Of a stretch of DNA of 46,493 nt, positions 8,729 to 16,757 are shown piece after piece (the first letter of the stretch is position 1; every line of letters starts with the position of its first letter). Made by a program: the position numbers and the translations under genes. The notes under the pieces are model-generated. The model was not told the DNA's origin, did not search any database, and saw only the letters and a list, made by a program, of their open reading frames with translations. Source of the stretch: CAZDDI01 sp964504195 (GTDB lineage Bacteria > Chloroflexota > Anaerolineae > B4-G1 > SLSP01); NCBI GenBank assembly GCA_964504195.1, contig CAZDDI010000032.1, forward strand, positions 1-46,493. The letters are read 5' to 3'.

Positions 8729-8757
8729 CAAAATCTTGAACATGGATTACCACTAGG

Positions 8758-9339
8758 TTAAAGCTCGATCTTTGTCCCCAACACATGCAAGAACTTAGCG
8801 AGCCAATCAGGATGAGCAGGCCAGGCCGGTGCAGTGACCAAATTACCATCTACATGGGCCTTGTCTACGGGAATATCCACATAGGTGCCTCCCGCGCGCG
8901 TCACGTCCGGCCCTACCGCCGGATAAGCAGAACAGGCTTTGCCTTCAAGAACATTGGCAGCCGCCAAGACCTGTGCGCCATGGCAAATAGCAGCAATAGG
9001 TTTCTTGGCCTCCGAGAAGTGGCGCACTATTTTCAACACGGTCTCGTTCAGACGAATGTACTCCGGCGCGCGCCCGCCGGGGATAACCAACGCATCATAG
9101 TCTTCGGCGTTGATCTCTGCAAAAGTAGCGTTCAGCGCAAAATTATGACCCGGCTTTTCGCTGTAAGTTTGATCTCCCTCGAAATCATGGACTGCGGTAC
9201 GCACCGTCATGCCAGCCTGCTTGTCAGGACAGACCGCATGTACAGTGTGCCCCACCATCAAAAGCGCCTGGAAAGGCACCATCACTTCGTAATCTTCCAC
9301 ATAGTCGCCGACAAGCATCAAGATTTTCTTTGCACCCAT
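8758..9339 (-). CDS. PfpI/DJ-1 family protein
   Basis: Cytoplasmic protein of 193 aa in the PfpI/DJ-1/ThiJ superfamily (class I glutamine amidotransferase-like fold). The nucleophile-elbow Cys119 followed by His120 (AAICHGAQ) matches the Cys-His pair of PfpI peptidase-like proteins, and Glu15/Glu18 in VEDYE can supply the acidic partner. VIPGGRAPEYIR is the usual family segment. The start at 9339 follows an AGGAG about 8 bases upstream. Members act as deglycases, chaperones or peptidases; the exact role here is not resolvable. It is convergent with the uvrA-like gene and monocistronic. Confidence 0.85.
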   Translation of the reverse strand: MGAKKILMLVGDYVEDYEVMVPFQALLMVGHTVHAVCPDKQAGMTVRTAVHDFEGDQTYSEKPGHNFALNATFAEINAEDYDALVIPGGRAPEYIRLNETVLKIVRHFSEAKKPIAAICHGAQVLAAANVLEGKACSAYPAVGPDVTRAGGTYVDIPVDKAHVDGNLVTAPAWPAHPDWLAKFLHVLGTKIEL

Positions 9340-9490
9340 AGTTAAACTCCTTTCTGTTACTGAACAATTGCCAGGTAAAATTTTGGCGAACAGATAACCA
9401 CTAGCGTCCCCCATCACCCACTTAAACTATTGTACGCGCTCTCGCTGTAAAAGTCAAAATTCAAGTGCCCATTGCCTGCTACCTGAAAAA

Positions 9491-10930
9491 TCACTTTGTT
9501 ACGCCTGGGAAACAAACAACTACGGCACTGCTCGCTTTGGACTGGTTGGCAATGCTGATGACGCCCCCCTGGCTTTCCACCAGACTTTTGGCAATGGGCA
9601 GACCCAATCCAAAGCCCGGCGCAGCGGGTTCGATTTCACCACGATAGAAACGGTCGAAGACATGCGGCAATCGCTCCGGCGCGATGCCAGGGCCGGCGTC
9701 GCGTACTTCGAGCGTCACCTGCGCTGCGGTCGCCTCCGTCACAACCGTGATCGCCCCCTGCGAGTGCTTGAGCGCATTATCCAGCAAAATCAATACGATC
9801 TGCTTGAGCGCGTCCCGATCACCGAGCACCGTTGCCGGTTGCACCTGCTCAACGATTTCCCGCGTCGCATCCAACAAGCGCGCCTGGCGACAAGCTTCAG
9901 CAATCACCTCCTGAACAGACACCCGCTCGCGTTTGAGACTCGGCCCAGCATCAGCACGGGCCAGAAGCAACAGGTTGTTCACCAGCCGAATCATGCGTTC
10001 GCTTTCAGCTTCTGCATCGGTGAGAATTTCGGCCTGTTCAACGGCGGGCAGGGGCGGATCGCGGCGCAGCAGCGCGAGATTGCCGCGAATGGTGGTTAAC
10101 GGCGTGCGCAGCTCGTGGGAGACATCCGCCACGAAGTCCCGTTGCAGGCTGAGGGTTTGGCTCACGCGCTGGTAGGCCGCTTCCAGCCGAGCGAGCATGG
10201 TGTTGAAGGTGGTTGCCAATCTGCCCACCTCATCATCCGGGCCGCTATAATCCACGCGCCGGGCGAAGTCACTCTCGTACCCGATGGCTTGTGCTGTCTG
10301 TGTGATGCGGTGAATGGGGCGCAACGCTGCGCCCGCCAATCCCCACCCAATGCCGCAGGCGATCAGGGTGGTGAGCAGCCCGGCCAGGCCCAGCGTGCGG
10401 GTCAGATTCGCCAGAGCGTGGTCACGCTCGGCGAGCGGGCGGGCCATCTGCACGATAAAGAGTATGTCCCCATTCATCACCACCGGCCGGTTGTAAATCA
10501 ACAGCCTCTCGCCTTCCCACACATTGATTTCCCACCACACTTGCTGCGCGCGCACAGCTTCCAGACCCTCGGGGCTAAGAGGTAGCGCGCCTTGCGCACC
10601 GGCAAAGGGGCTGGCGACCAGATTTCCTTCCACATCCAGCACGCGCGCAATCTCACGTTCCCGCAACTGTTGAAAGGCTTGTTCGTCAGAGAGATTTTCC
10701 AGCGGCGGGCGGCGCTCCGGTTCTGGCGGCCTCTCCGGCACCGGGGGCATGGGAGACCGATAGGCGCGCAGCACCAATTGGCTCAGCCCTTCGCTATTCA
10801 CACTCAAGCCATGTTTAAGAGCACTGAGTGTATTTTGTGCCTGGACGGTGTAAAGGGCAAAACTAAACACCAGCAGGGTGACTGCCAGGATGACGCTATA
10901 GAGCAGGGTAAGCCGCAGCCGAATGGACAT
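9491..10930 (-). CDS. Sensor histidine kinase
   Basis: Membrane sensor kinase of 479 aa. TM1 is about 7-29 and TM2 about 177-199. They flank an extracytoplasmic sensor region with a Pro/Arg-rich stretch (about 59-76). HAMP follows (about 200-252), then HisKA with His272 in SHELRTPL, then HATPase_c with N-box LLDNALKHS, G1 DAGPGIAP and G2 GFGLGLPIA. Its start codon overlaps the stop of the response regulator gene by one base (TAATG), so the pair is translationally coupled and the regulator is translated first. The stimulus is unknown. The divergent VTC-DUF4956-CotH operon is the obvious candidate target. Confidence 0.9.
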   Translation of the reverse strand: MSIRLRLTLLYSVILAVTLLVFSFALYTVQAQNTLSALKHGLSVNSEGLSQLVLRAYRSPMPPVPERPPEPERRPPLENLSDEQAFQQLREREIARVLDVEGNLVASPFAGAQGALPLSPEGLEAVRAQQVWWEINVWEGERLLIYNRPVVMNGDILFIVQMARPLAERDHALANLTRTLGLAGLLTTLIACGIGWGLAGAALRPIHRITQTAQAIGYESDFARRVDYSGPDDEVGRLATTFNTMLARLEAAYQRVSQTLSLQRDFVADVSHELRTPLTTIRGNLALLRRDPPLPAVEQAEILTDAEAESERMIRLVNNLLLLARADAGPSLKRERVSVQEVIAEACRQARLLDATREIVEQVQPATVLGDRDALKQIVLILLDNALKHSQGAITVVTEATAAQVTLEVRDAGPGIAPERLPHVFDRFYRGEIEPAAPGFGLGLPIAKSLVESQGGVISIANQSKASSAVVVCFPGVTK

Positions 10931-11607
10931 TATGCCTCCCGCAGCACATAACCGACGCCGCGCACTGTATGGATGAGACGCGGGTGTCCGCCGGATTCCA
11001 GTTTTTTCCGTAGATAGCCGATGTAGACTTCCAGCACATTGTCATCGCCGCCGAAGTCGTAGCCCCAGACAGTGTTGAGGATTTGGGCGCGTTCCAGCAC
11101 CTGGCGGGGATGGAGCAAAAAGCAACTGAGCAGTTCGAACTCGGTAGGGGTGAGCGTGAGTTGAATGTCGTTTACGCGTACCTCGTGGGCGCGGGGATCG
11201 AGGAGCACCCCGGCGAAACGAAGCGGCTGATGGATGGGTTGTGCGGCAATGCGGCGTTGTAATGCCCGGACGCGGGCTACCAGCTCCGCCGGCGCAAAAG
11301 GCTTGGTGAGGTAGTCATCGGCCCCGCTTTCCAGTCCCTCTACCCGATTTTCCAGCGCATCGCGGGCAGTGAGCATGAGAATGAAGACAGTGTTGTTTTC
11401 GGCGCGCAGCTGCTGCATCACTTCCAGCCCGTCCATTTTAGGCATCATCCAATCCAGGATGATGAGCTCTGGGTGACAGGTATCCACCTGCGCCAGCGCC
11501 TCCTCCCCATTGGCTGCTGTGACCACATGGAAGCCCTCGTAAGCCAGCGTGCGCTGCAACATGCGCAGCAACCGTTGATCGTCATCTACTACCAGTACCG
11601 TAATCAT
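10930..11607 (-). CDS. OmpR/PhoB-family response regulator
   Basis: DNA-binding response regulator of 225 aa. The receiver domain (about 1-115) has the acidic pocket DDD (8-10), phospho-acceptor Asp52 (LDWMMPKMDG) and Lys in YLTKPF. The C-terminal winged helix (about 130-225) ends in the typical RGVGYVLR. It is co-transcribed with the downstream histidine kinase. The intergenic region to the divergent VTC gene holds phased TTTCTCAG repeats that fit tandem binding by an OmpR-family dimer, so it probably controls that operon and perhaps itself. Confidence 0.9.
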   Translation of the reverse strand: MITVLVVDDDQRLLRMLQRTLAYEGFHVVTAANGEEALAQVDTCHPELIILDWMMPKMDGLEVMQQLRAENNTVFILMLTARDALENRVEGLESGADDYLTKPFAPAELVARVRALQRRIAAQPIHQPLRFAGVLLDPRAHEVRVNDIQLTLTPTEFELLSCFLLHPRQVLERAQILNTVWGYDFGGDDNVLEVYIGYLRKKLESGGHPRLIHTVRGVGYVLREA

Positions 11608-11728
11608 CTCACTCCAGAAGAATCAGCAAATCGCAGATGGTGGTTTGTGTCTCCAAAATCTAAAATCATAGTATACCGCGAGGCTGAGAATTTGCTGTGA
11701 AATAGCCTTTGAAAGCGTCGCAAGGGAT

Positions 11729-11785
11729 TTTCTCAGCCATTTCTCAGCTTTCTCTTAATCTTCTCACAGGTTGGGGAGCTAGAAT
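11729..11785 (+). promoter_or_regulatory. Phased direct repeats and promoter ahead of the VTC operon
   Basis: TTTCTCAGC occurs at 11729-11737 and again at 11740-11748. Degenerate copies follow at about 11749-11757 (TTTCTCTTA) and 11760-11768 (CTTCTCACA). Spacing is 9-11 bases, about one helical turn, as for OmpR-family tandem sites. A possible -10, TAGAAT, lies at 11780-11785. The array is between the divergent response regulator and VTC genes and nearer the latter. Confidence 0.6.
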
Positions 11786-11835
11786 AGGCGTGAGCGTGGA
11801 GAACAAATCCTGTAGTGGGCATTGAAAGGTTCGGC

Positions 11836-12588
11836 ATGACCAATCTCAGCCATATCATTCGCAGTTTCAACCGTTTTGAGTTGAAGTATCTGGTCACATT
11901 GCAGCAGGCGGAGCGGTTTAAGCGTGACTTACGCGCTTATCTCACGCCCGACCATAACGGCGACCCGCGCGGGGCGTACAATCTCGCCAGTTTGTACTAC
12001 GATGGGCCGGACTACCGCTTCTATTGGGAGAAGGTGGATGGCATTAAGTTCCGGCGCAAACTGCGTATCCGCCGTTACGAAGCGAATGGCCCGCTGGCTC
12101 CTGAATCTCCCGTGTTTGTGGAAATCAAGCAGCGGGTGGATCGGGTGACGCAGAAGCGGCGGGTGCAGTTACCCTATCGAGAGGCGTTGCGACTCTGCAA
12201 TGGCCGCGAGCTGCCCGAACACGATTCGCGCGATCAAGCAGTCATCGAGGAGCTGGCGGCGATGATCTGGCAGTACAATTTGCGCCCGGCGAGTCTGATT
12301 CGTTACCGACGCGAGGCTTGGGTGGGGAGCGAGTATGACATTGGCCTGCGCGTCACGTTTGATACGGAGCTGCACTATTATGCCAGTCTGCTCGATCCTG
12401 CCGCCGTGCGACTTGATAGCCCTTACACCAAACGCTCGCTCTTCCCACCGGAATGGATTGTCATTGAAATCAAAGTCAATGAGCGGATTCCCTACTGGTT
12501 GACCGAACTTGTTGCAGCACACAACTTGAGTTTAACGCGGCTGAGCAAATACTGTCGCAGCATTGATCTGGCGCAGATTCCTCATTAA
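11836..12588 (+). CDS. VTC-domain protein (polyphosphate polymerase family)
   Basis: Cytoplasmic protein of 250 aa with a VTC domain, the triphosphate-tunnel fold that in yeast Vtc4 makes polyphosphate from ATP. Visible landmarks are FNRFELKYLV near the N-terminus, YNLASLYYD, KFRRKLRIRRY (basic tunnel residues), VFVEIKQR and VIEIKVN (acidic metal ligands), and the C-terminal LSKYCRSI. I chose the ATG at 11836, preceded by GAAAGG; a GTG at 11815 would add seven residues. It is the first gene of an operon with DUF4956 and CotH genes. Polyphosphate synthesis by the bacterial members is likely from the fold but not proven for this arrangement. Confidence 0.85.
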   Translation: MTNLSHIIRSFNRFELKYLVTLQQAERFKRDLRAYLTPDHNGDPRGAYNLASLYYDGPDYRFYWEKVDGIKFRRKLRIRRYEANGPLAPESPVFVEIKQRVDRVTQKRRVQLPYREALRLCNGRELPEHDSRDQAVIEELAAMIWQYNLRPASLIRYRREAWVGSEYDIGLRVTFDTELHYYASLLDPAAVRLDSPYTKRSLFPPEWIVIEIKVNERIPYWLTELVAAHNLSLTRLSKYCRSIDLAQIPH

Positions 12589-12648
12589 CGGGTAGTTCAG
12601 CAGTTGGGTGAAAATGTAACGCGCACTGTCTAGCGCGCATGGTGTGGA

Positions 12649-12674
12649 GCAAACGCTCCGCACCACGCAGACTT
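12649..12674. repeat. Intergenic hairpin in the VTC operon
   Basis: GGTGTGGAGC and GCTCCGCACC flank an AAAC loop, with one G-T wobble, in the 135-base gap between the VTC and DUF4956 genes. A related hairpin (GTGGAGC/GCTCCAC) lies at 22151-22168. It may be a dispersed palindrome rather than an operon-specific signal. Confidence 0.45.
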
Positions 12675-12723
12675 TGATTTGTGATTTGCAGAGTTGCAAA
12701 TTTTTAGATGGAGGTTGTTACAC

Positions 12724-13404
12724 ATGGAAGGGTTCAGTTTTCAGGATTTAACCGGGGTATTTTCAGTGACCGATGTAATATTGGGGGTGCTGCTGAGCTT
12801 CGCGCTGTGCGCAATGATTGGTTGGGTGTACCAAATCACGCATCGCGGCGCGTCGTACACGCAGAGCTTTGTGCAAACGCTGGTGCTCAACGGCATAATT
12901 GTCGCTATCGTCATGCTGATTGTCGGCTCGAACATCGCGCGCGCGTTTGCGTTGGTCGGTTCGCTCTCCATCGTCCGCTTCCGCAACGCGGTCAAAGAGA
13001 CGCGCGACGTGGGCTTCATCTTTTTCACCATGGCGGTTGGTATGGCCGTAGGCACACGGTTTTACTTGCTGGCGGTCATTACAACAGTATTGGTTAGCTT
13101 GCTTATCCTGATGATGACGCGCTTCAATTGGTACGCCCGCCGTATGGTCAGCCAGATTCTCAAAGTGCAGGTGCCCAATGATACGCCCTTTGACACGCAC
13201 TTCGATGACATCTTTCTCAAATACACCGGCTCGTCGGAACTTATTAGCGTAGATTCTGTCCATAGCGGTATGTTGACCGAGCTGACCTATAGCGTGAGTC
13301 TGAAGAAGCAGAATCGAATGCAGGAATTTCTGACCGATATCAAGCGTCTCAACGGCAACAACCGTGTTACCCTGATTGCGGGGTATAACAGCACGGATTT
13401 GTAG
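12724..13404 (+). CDS. DUF4956 membrane protein
   Basis: Integral membrane protein of 226 aa with about four N-terminal hydrophobic helices (roughly residues 15-130), followed by a soluble C-terminal domain of about 90 residues. The segment GSLSIVRFRNAVKETRD after the second or third helix is the conserved block of DUF4956. The start at 12724 follows GGAGG at 12711-12715; a TTG ten codons upstream is less likely. DUF4956 proteins commonly lie beside VTC and CotH genes as here, so a role in polyphosphate handling or in membrane linkage to the CotH protein is plausible but unproven. Confidence 0.8.
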   Translation: MEGFSFQDLTGVFSVTDVILGVLLSFALCAMIGWVYQITHRGASYTQSFVQTLVLNGIIVAIVMLIVGSNIARAFALVGSLSIVRFRNAVKETRDVGFIFFTMAVGMAVGTRFYLLAVITTVLVSLLILMMTRFNWYARRMVSQILKVQVPNDTPFDTHFDDIFLKYTGSSELISVDSVHSGMLTELTYSVSLKKQNRMQEFLTDIKRLNGNNRVTLIAGYNSTDL

Positions 13405-13425
13405 GGACGTGAAAGGTAATTATCC

Positions 13426-15000
13426 ATGAACCTAACATTCAGACGCCACTATCCACTATTGGTCGCGTTGGTAGCAGTGACACTGGTATTAACGCTACTG
13501 CTGGGTGATCAACGCATCATCGCTTACACTACGCCGGGCGCTCTGGAGGTCGCTGCCGCTGATGGCACTACTTACAGCAGCGATGTAGCTTTGTTCGATG
13601 ATACCGTCGTCCATAGCATCCAGATTCTCATGTCCGATGAGAACTATCAGCAGATGCTCACGACTTACCGCGAGACAGGTGAGAAGGAGTATTTCCACGC
13701 CGATGTCATCATGGATGGCGTGCGGATCAACGATGTGGGGGTGCGGCTCAAGGGCAACGCCTCGCTGCGCACGGCGGTAGGCGGGCGGATGGCCGGCGAA
13801 CGTCAGCAACCGTTTCCCAACCGGGGTGAGCTGCCCGCCTTTGGCGACGGGCAAGCGCCACTGCCTCCTGAAGGCCAGCCCGGTCAGCGGCCTGTGCGTC
13901 CTGGTGGACAAATGCCCAACCTCGAAGGATTCCCTCTCCCGCCTGACGGCCAGATGCCTGATCTTGAGGGCTTGCCTTTCGCCCCCGGCGGCATGGGAAC
14001 TGGCGAAGTCACTGTTGATACCAAAATTCCACTGATGATTCGTTTTGACAAGTTCGTCACTGGGCAAACCTATCAGGGTTATACGCACCTGGCGATTCGT
14101 ACCTATGGCACATCCAGCGACGCTGCCATGCTCCAAGAGCCTGTAACCAACGCCGCTATCCGCGCTATTGGGTTGCCTGCCACGCTGACTGCGTTCGCCA
14201 GCGTACAACGTAACGATGGCCCGGCGCTCCTCTACACGCTTTCGCAGGCCATCAATAAAGATTATGTGGCGGAGCACTTTGCTAATCCCAATGGTGTTCT
14301 CTATAAAGCCGAACTCGGCTCGACATTGCGCTATCAGGGTGAAGACCCGACGCTCTACACCAGCAGCTTCACGCAGAAGACGCGCCTCAAAGATGCCGAT
14401 TTTGCTCCGCTGATTGCCTTCATGCGCTTCGTCACGGAGGCTGATGATGCGACTTTCGCTGCGGAGTTGCCCGATTATCTCGATGTAGAAGCGTTCGCGG
14501 CTTACCTCGCGGTCAACAACCTGCTGGTGAATCTGGATTCGATTGTCACGATGGGACACAACTACTACTTGTACTACGATAACGACGCACGGCGCTTCAC
14601 GGTGCTGATGTGGGATGCCAATGAGAGCCTAGGGAAACTTGCCTTTGGCGGCGCTCAAACAGCTACTTACGACATCTACTATCAGGGCCAACAACAGATG
14701 GGGATGCGGATGGGCGGCAGCAATGTTCTCTCCACGCGCTTCCTGGCCACGCCGGAATTTGTCGCTGTGTACGAGGCACAATTGCAGCGTATCTATCAGG
14801 ATCTCTTTGCCAACGGCTTCCTGGTAGAGCGGATCGAGATCTACGCGGCGATAGTACGTGCGGCCAATAGCGATGGCGCACTTGCCGAGCCAGCGGCTTA
14901 TGAGCAAGCTGTCACTGCAACACTGAACTTCATCAACCAGCGACAAACCTATCTCGCCGGATTGCCGCTTTTCAGCGAGATAGCTGCACGCGCACCGTGA
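13426..15000 (+). CDS. CotH-family kinase-like protein, secreted or anchored
   Basis: Protein of 524 aa with an N-terminal hydrophobic segment (about 9-26), probably a signal anchor, followed by a CotH domain. DVGVRLKGNASLR near residue 105, the TMGHNYYLYYDN region and VLMWDANESLG are landmarks of the CotH kinase family, whose members adopt a protein-kinase-like fold and in Bacillus phosphorylate spore-coat proteins. A Pro/Gly-rich, low-complexity insert (about 128-190) with repeated LEGxPxxPxGQMP units separates the first strand block from the rest. It is the third gene of the operon, 21 bases after the DUF4956 gene. The substrate and the link to polyphosphate are unknown. Confidence 0.85.
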   Translation: MNLTFRRHYPLLVALVAVTLVLTLLLGDQRIIAYTTPGALEVAAADGTTYSSDVALFDDTVVHSIQILMSDENYQQMLTTYRETGEKEYFHADVIMDGVRINDVGVRLKGNASLRTAVGGRMAGERQQPFPNRGELPAFGDGQAPLPPEGQPGQRPVRPGGQMPNLEGFPLPPDGQMPDLEGLPFAPGGMGTGEVTVDTKIPLMIRFDKFVTGQTYQGYTHLAIRTYGTSSDAAMLQEPVTNAAIRAIGLPATLTAFASVQRNDGPALLYTLSQAINKDYVAEHFANPNGVLYKAELGSTLRYQGEDPTLYTSSFTQKTRLKDADFAPLIAFMRFVTEADDATFAAELPDYLDVEAFAAYLAVNNLLVNLDSIVTMGHNYYLYYDNDARRFTVLMWDANESLGKLAFGGAQTATYDIYYQGQQQMGMRMGGSNVLSTRFLATPEFVAVYEAQLQRIYQDLFANGFLVERIEIYAAIVRAANSDGALAEPAAYEQAVTATLNFINQRQTYLAGLPLFSEIAARAP

Positions 15001-15120
15001 GAGTGGGGGTGTAAGAATTATTCGCAACTCAAGTTGCTATTCGCGCGGCGGGAATTGCTTTGAAAGAAATCTGCCAGACAAACCCGCATCATTGGGGTTT
15101 TATACTACATACGGGTAGGT

Positions 15121-15323
15121 TTTGGACTTTTTCACAAACGTGATTTCAATTGTTGCTGGGCTTGATTTAGAGATTTTGGACACGGATTTTACGGATCACA
15201 CGGATTTTTTCTTTTTTCTGGGCCTTATCCGTAAAATCTGTGTAAATCCGTGTCCGATAAGCATTCTGGCGGACAAGTAGCAACTTTTGGGTAAATCTAG
15301 TTGAGCGTGATAAAAAGTCCAAA
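15121..15323. repeat. MITE-like element: terminal inverted repeats around a nested palindrome
   Basis: TTTGGACTTTTT (15121-15132) is repeated inverted at 15312-15323. Inside lies a second palindrome with arms GGACACGGATTT (15178-15189) and AAATCCGTGTCC (15244-15255), built from tandem CACGGAT/ACGGAT units. The total is about 203 bp with no coding capacity. It may be a small non-autonomous mobile element or two stacked intergenic repeats. Confidence 0.45.
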
Positions 15324-15469
15324 TTCAGCCCACGCGAAGTATCAATCCTGCGCTACAAGCAGATTTATAATCTACTGAGTCTTCATTCTGGTTACTGTCA
15401 CAAAGTATGCGCCATTGCCGCCCGACAGTCAACCGCTGGACTACAGCACAACACCCCACAAACAAGGTT

Positions 15470-15507
15470 GAGGCCGTTCCAAAATTTGGAACGGCCTTAC
15501 TTTTTTA
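15470..15507 (+). terminator. Strong intrinsic terminator with no obvious upstream gene
   Basis: GGCCGTTCCAAA (15472-15483) and TTTGGAACGGCC (15485-15496) form a perfect 12-bp-arm hairpin followed by TTACTTTTTTATA. The nearest upstream coding region ends at 15000. In the remaining bases between the MITE-like element and this terminator (15324-15469) I see no ORF and no recognisable tRNA, so an unannotated small RNA is possible. Confidence 0.65.
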
Positions 15508-15569
15508 TACCAGAATGGAAATCAGCACCAGGAACTGAATAATTTTTACGATATTCTTATGCTTTACTC

Positions 15570-15598
15570 TTGACTTTCCTCACCAAATCGCGTATACT
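15570..15598 (+). promoter_or_regulatory. Promoter of the pyruvate dehydrogenase operon
   Basis: TTGACT (15570-15575) and TATACT (15593-15598) are separated by exactly 17 bases, and the first gene starts 65 bases downstream. The leader contains a TACGCATTACG-type dispersed repeat (about 15627-15648) and then CAGGAGG just before the ATG. Confidence 0.75.
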
Positions 15599-15662
15599 AT
15601 AGATAAACTATACAAAAATACAACAAAATTACGCAGTACGCATTACGAATCAGGAGGTCATC

Positions 15663-16757
15663 ATGCCCAGAAAAACATTGACCCTACAACACCAGATCGA
15701 GTACCTCTCGATCCTGGATGAACACGGCGCTCTCGATGCCGCTTTGGAGCCGCAGATTCCCGACGAACTACTGCTCAAGATGTACCGCGCGATGCTGTTG
15801 GGCCGCCGCTTCGATGAGCGGATGTTCAGCCTGCAACGCCAGGGCCGCATCGGGACATTCGCCCCCATCAAGGGGCAGGAGGCCGCCAACATCGGCTCCA
15901 TCGCTGCCGTGCGCGATTCGGACTGGATGGTGCCCGCGTTCCGCGAGGCCCCCGCGCTTCTCTGGCGCGGCCAAAAGATGGAAGACATCCTCAGCTACTA
16001 CGGCGGCTACGATGAGGCCGGCGCCATCCCGGAGGGCATCAACAACCTGCCCATCTCCATCCCTGTCGGCTCGCAAACGCTGCACGCGGTGGGCCTGGGT
16101 TGGGCCATGCGCTATCGCGGCAAAGACGATGTCGCCATCGTCTACTTCGGCGACGGCGCGACTTCGGAGGGCGACTTCCACGAGGCGCTCAACTTCGCCG
16201 CCGTTTACCAGACGCCCACCATCTTCCTCTGCCAGAACAACCAGTGGGCCATCTCGATCCCCCGCGCTAAACAGACGCGCTCGGAGACGCTGGCGCAGAA
16301 GGCGCTGGCTTACGGGATGCCCGGCATCCAGGTGGATGGGAACGACGTGCTGGCGGTCTACACGGCGACCCGTGAGGCGGTGGAGCGCGCCCGCGCGGGC
16401 GACGGCCCGACGCTCATTGAGGCCGTCACCTACCGGCTCTCTGTCCACACCACCGCCGACGATCCCAAGCGTTACCGCACCGATGATGAGGTGGCGGATT
16501 GGGAGAAGCGCGATCCGCTGCCCCGCTTCCAGACGTACCTGGTGGATAAGGGGCTGTTGACTGAGGAGAAAATCGCCGCGCTCGAAGAGGAAATCAAGGC
16601 GGAAATTCAGGCGGCGGTGGAGCGCGCGGAGGCGCAGATGAACGCGCCGGTTGACCCGCTACAGATGTTCGAACATACTTACGCGGAGCTGCCGCCCTAC
16701 ATTGTAGCGCAGCGCGAGGACTTGCTCCGCGAATTGCAGGAGGTGCAGCATGGCTAA
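15663..16757 (+). CDS. pdhA: Pyruvate/2-oxoacid dehydrogenase E1 component, alpha subunit
   Basis: Thiamine-diphosphate-dependent E1 alpha subunit (364 aa), catalysing oxidative decarboxylation of pyruvate or a related 2-oxoacid with the beta subunit. The ThDP/Mg motif runs from GDG (163-165) to NN (192-193), inside GDGATSEGDFHEALN and CQNNQWAIS. RFDERMFSLQRQGRIG and the YGMPGIQVDGNDV region are typical of the family. The start follows CAGGAGG. It overlaps the beta gene by 8 nt, consistent with a heterotetrameric E1. Branched-chain 2-oxoacid dehydrogenase is an alternative that sequence alone does not exclude. The operon also supplies E2. Confidence 0.9.
   Translation: MPRKTLTLQHQIEYLSILDEHGALDAALEPQIPDELLLKMYRAMLLGRRFDERMFSLQRQGRIGTFAPIKGQEAANIGSIAAVRDSDWMVPAFREAPALLWRGQKMEDILSYYGGYDEAGAIPEGINNLPISIPVGSQTLHAVGLGWAMRYRGKDDVAIVYFGDGATSEGDFHEALNFAAVYQTPTIFLCQNNQWAISIPRAKQTRSETLAQKALAYGMPGIQVDGNDVLAVYTATREAVERARAGDGPTLIEAVTYRLSVHTTADDPKRYRTDDEVADWEKRDPLPRFQTYLVDKGLLTEEKIAALEEEIKAEIQAAVERAEAQMNAPVDPLQMFEHTYAELPPYIVAQREDLLRELQEVQHG

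Noticed and set aside
15324..15469. tRNA gene upstream of the orphan terminator
   Set aside because: A stem resembling an anticodon arm can be drawn, but no T-arm consensus or acceptor pairing was found.
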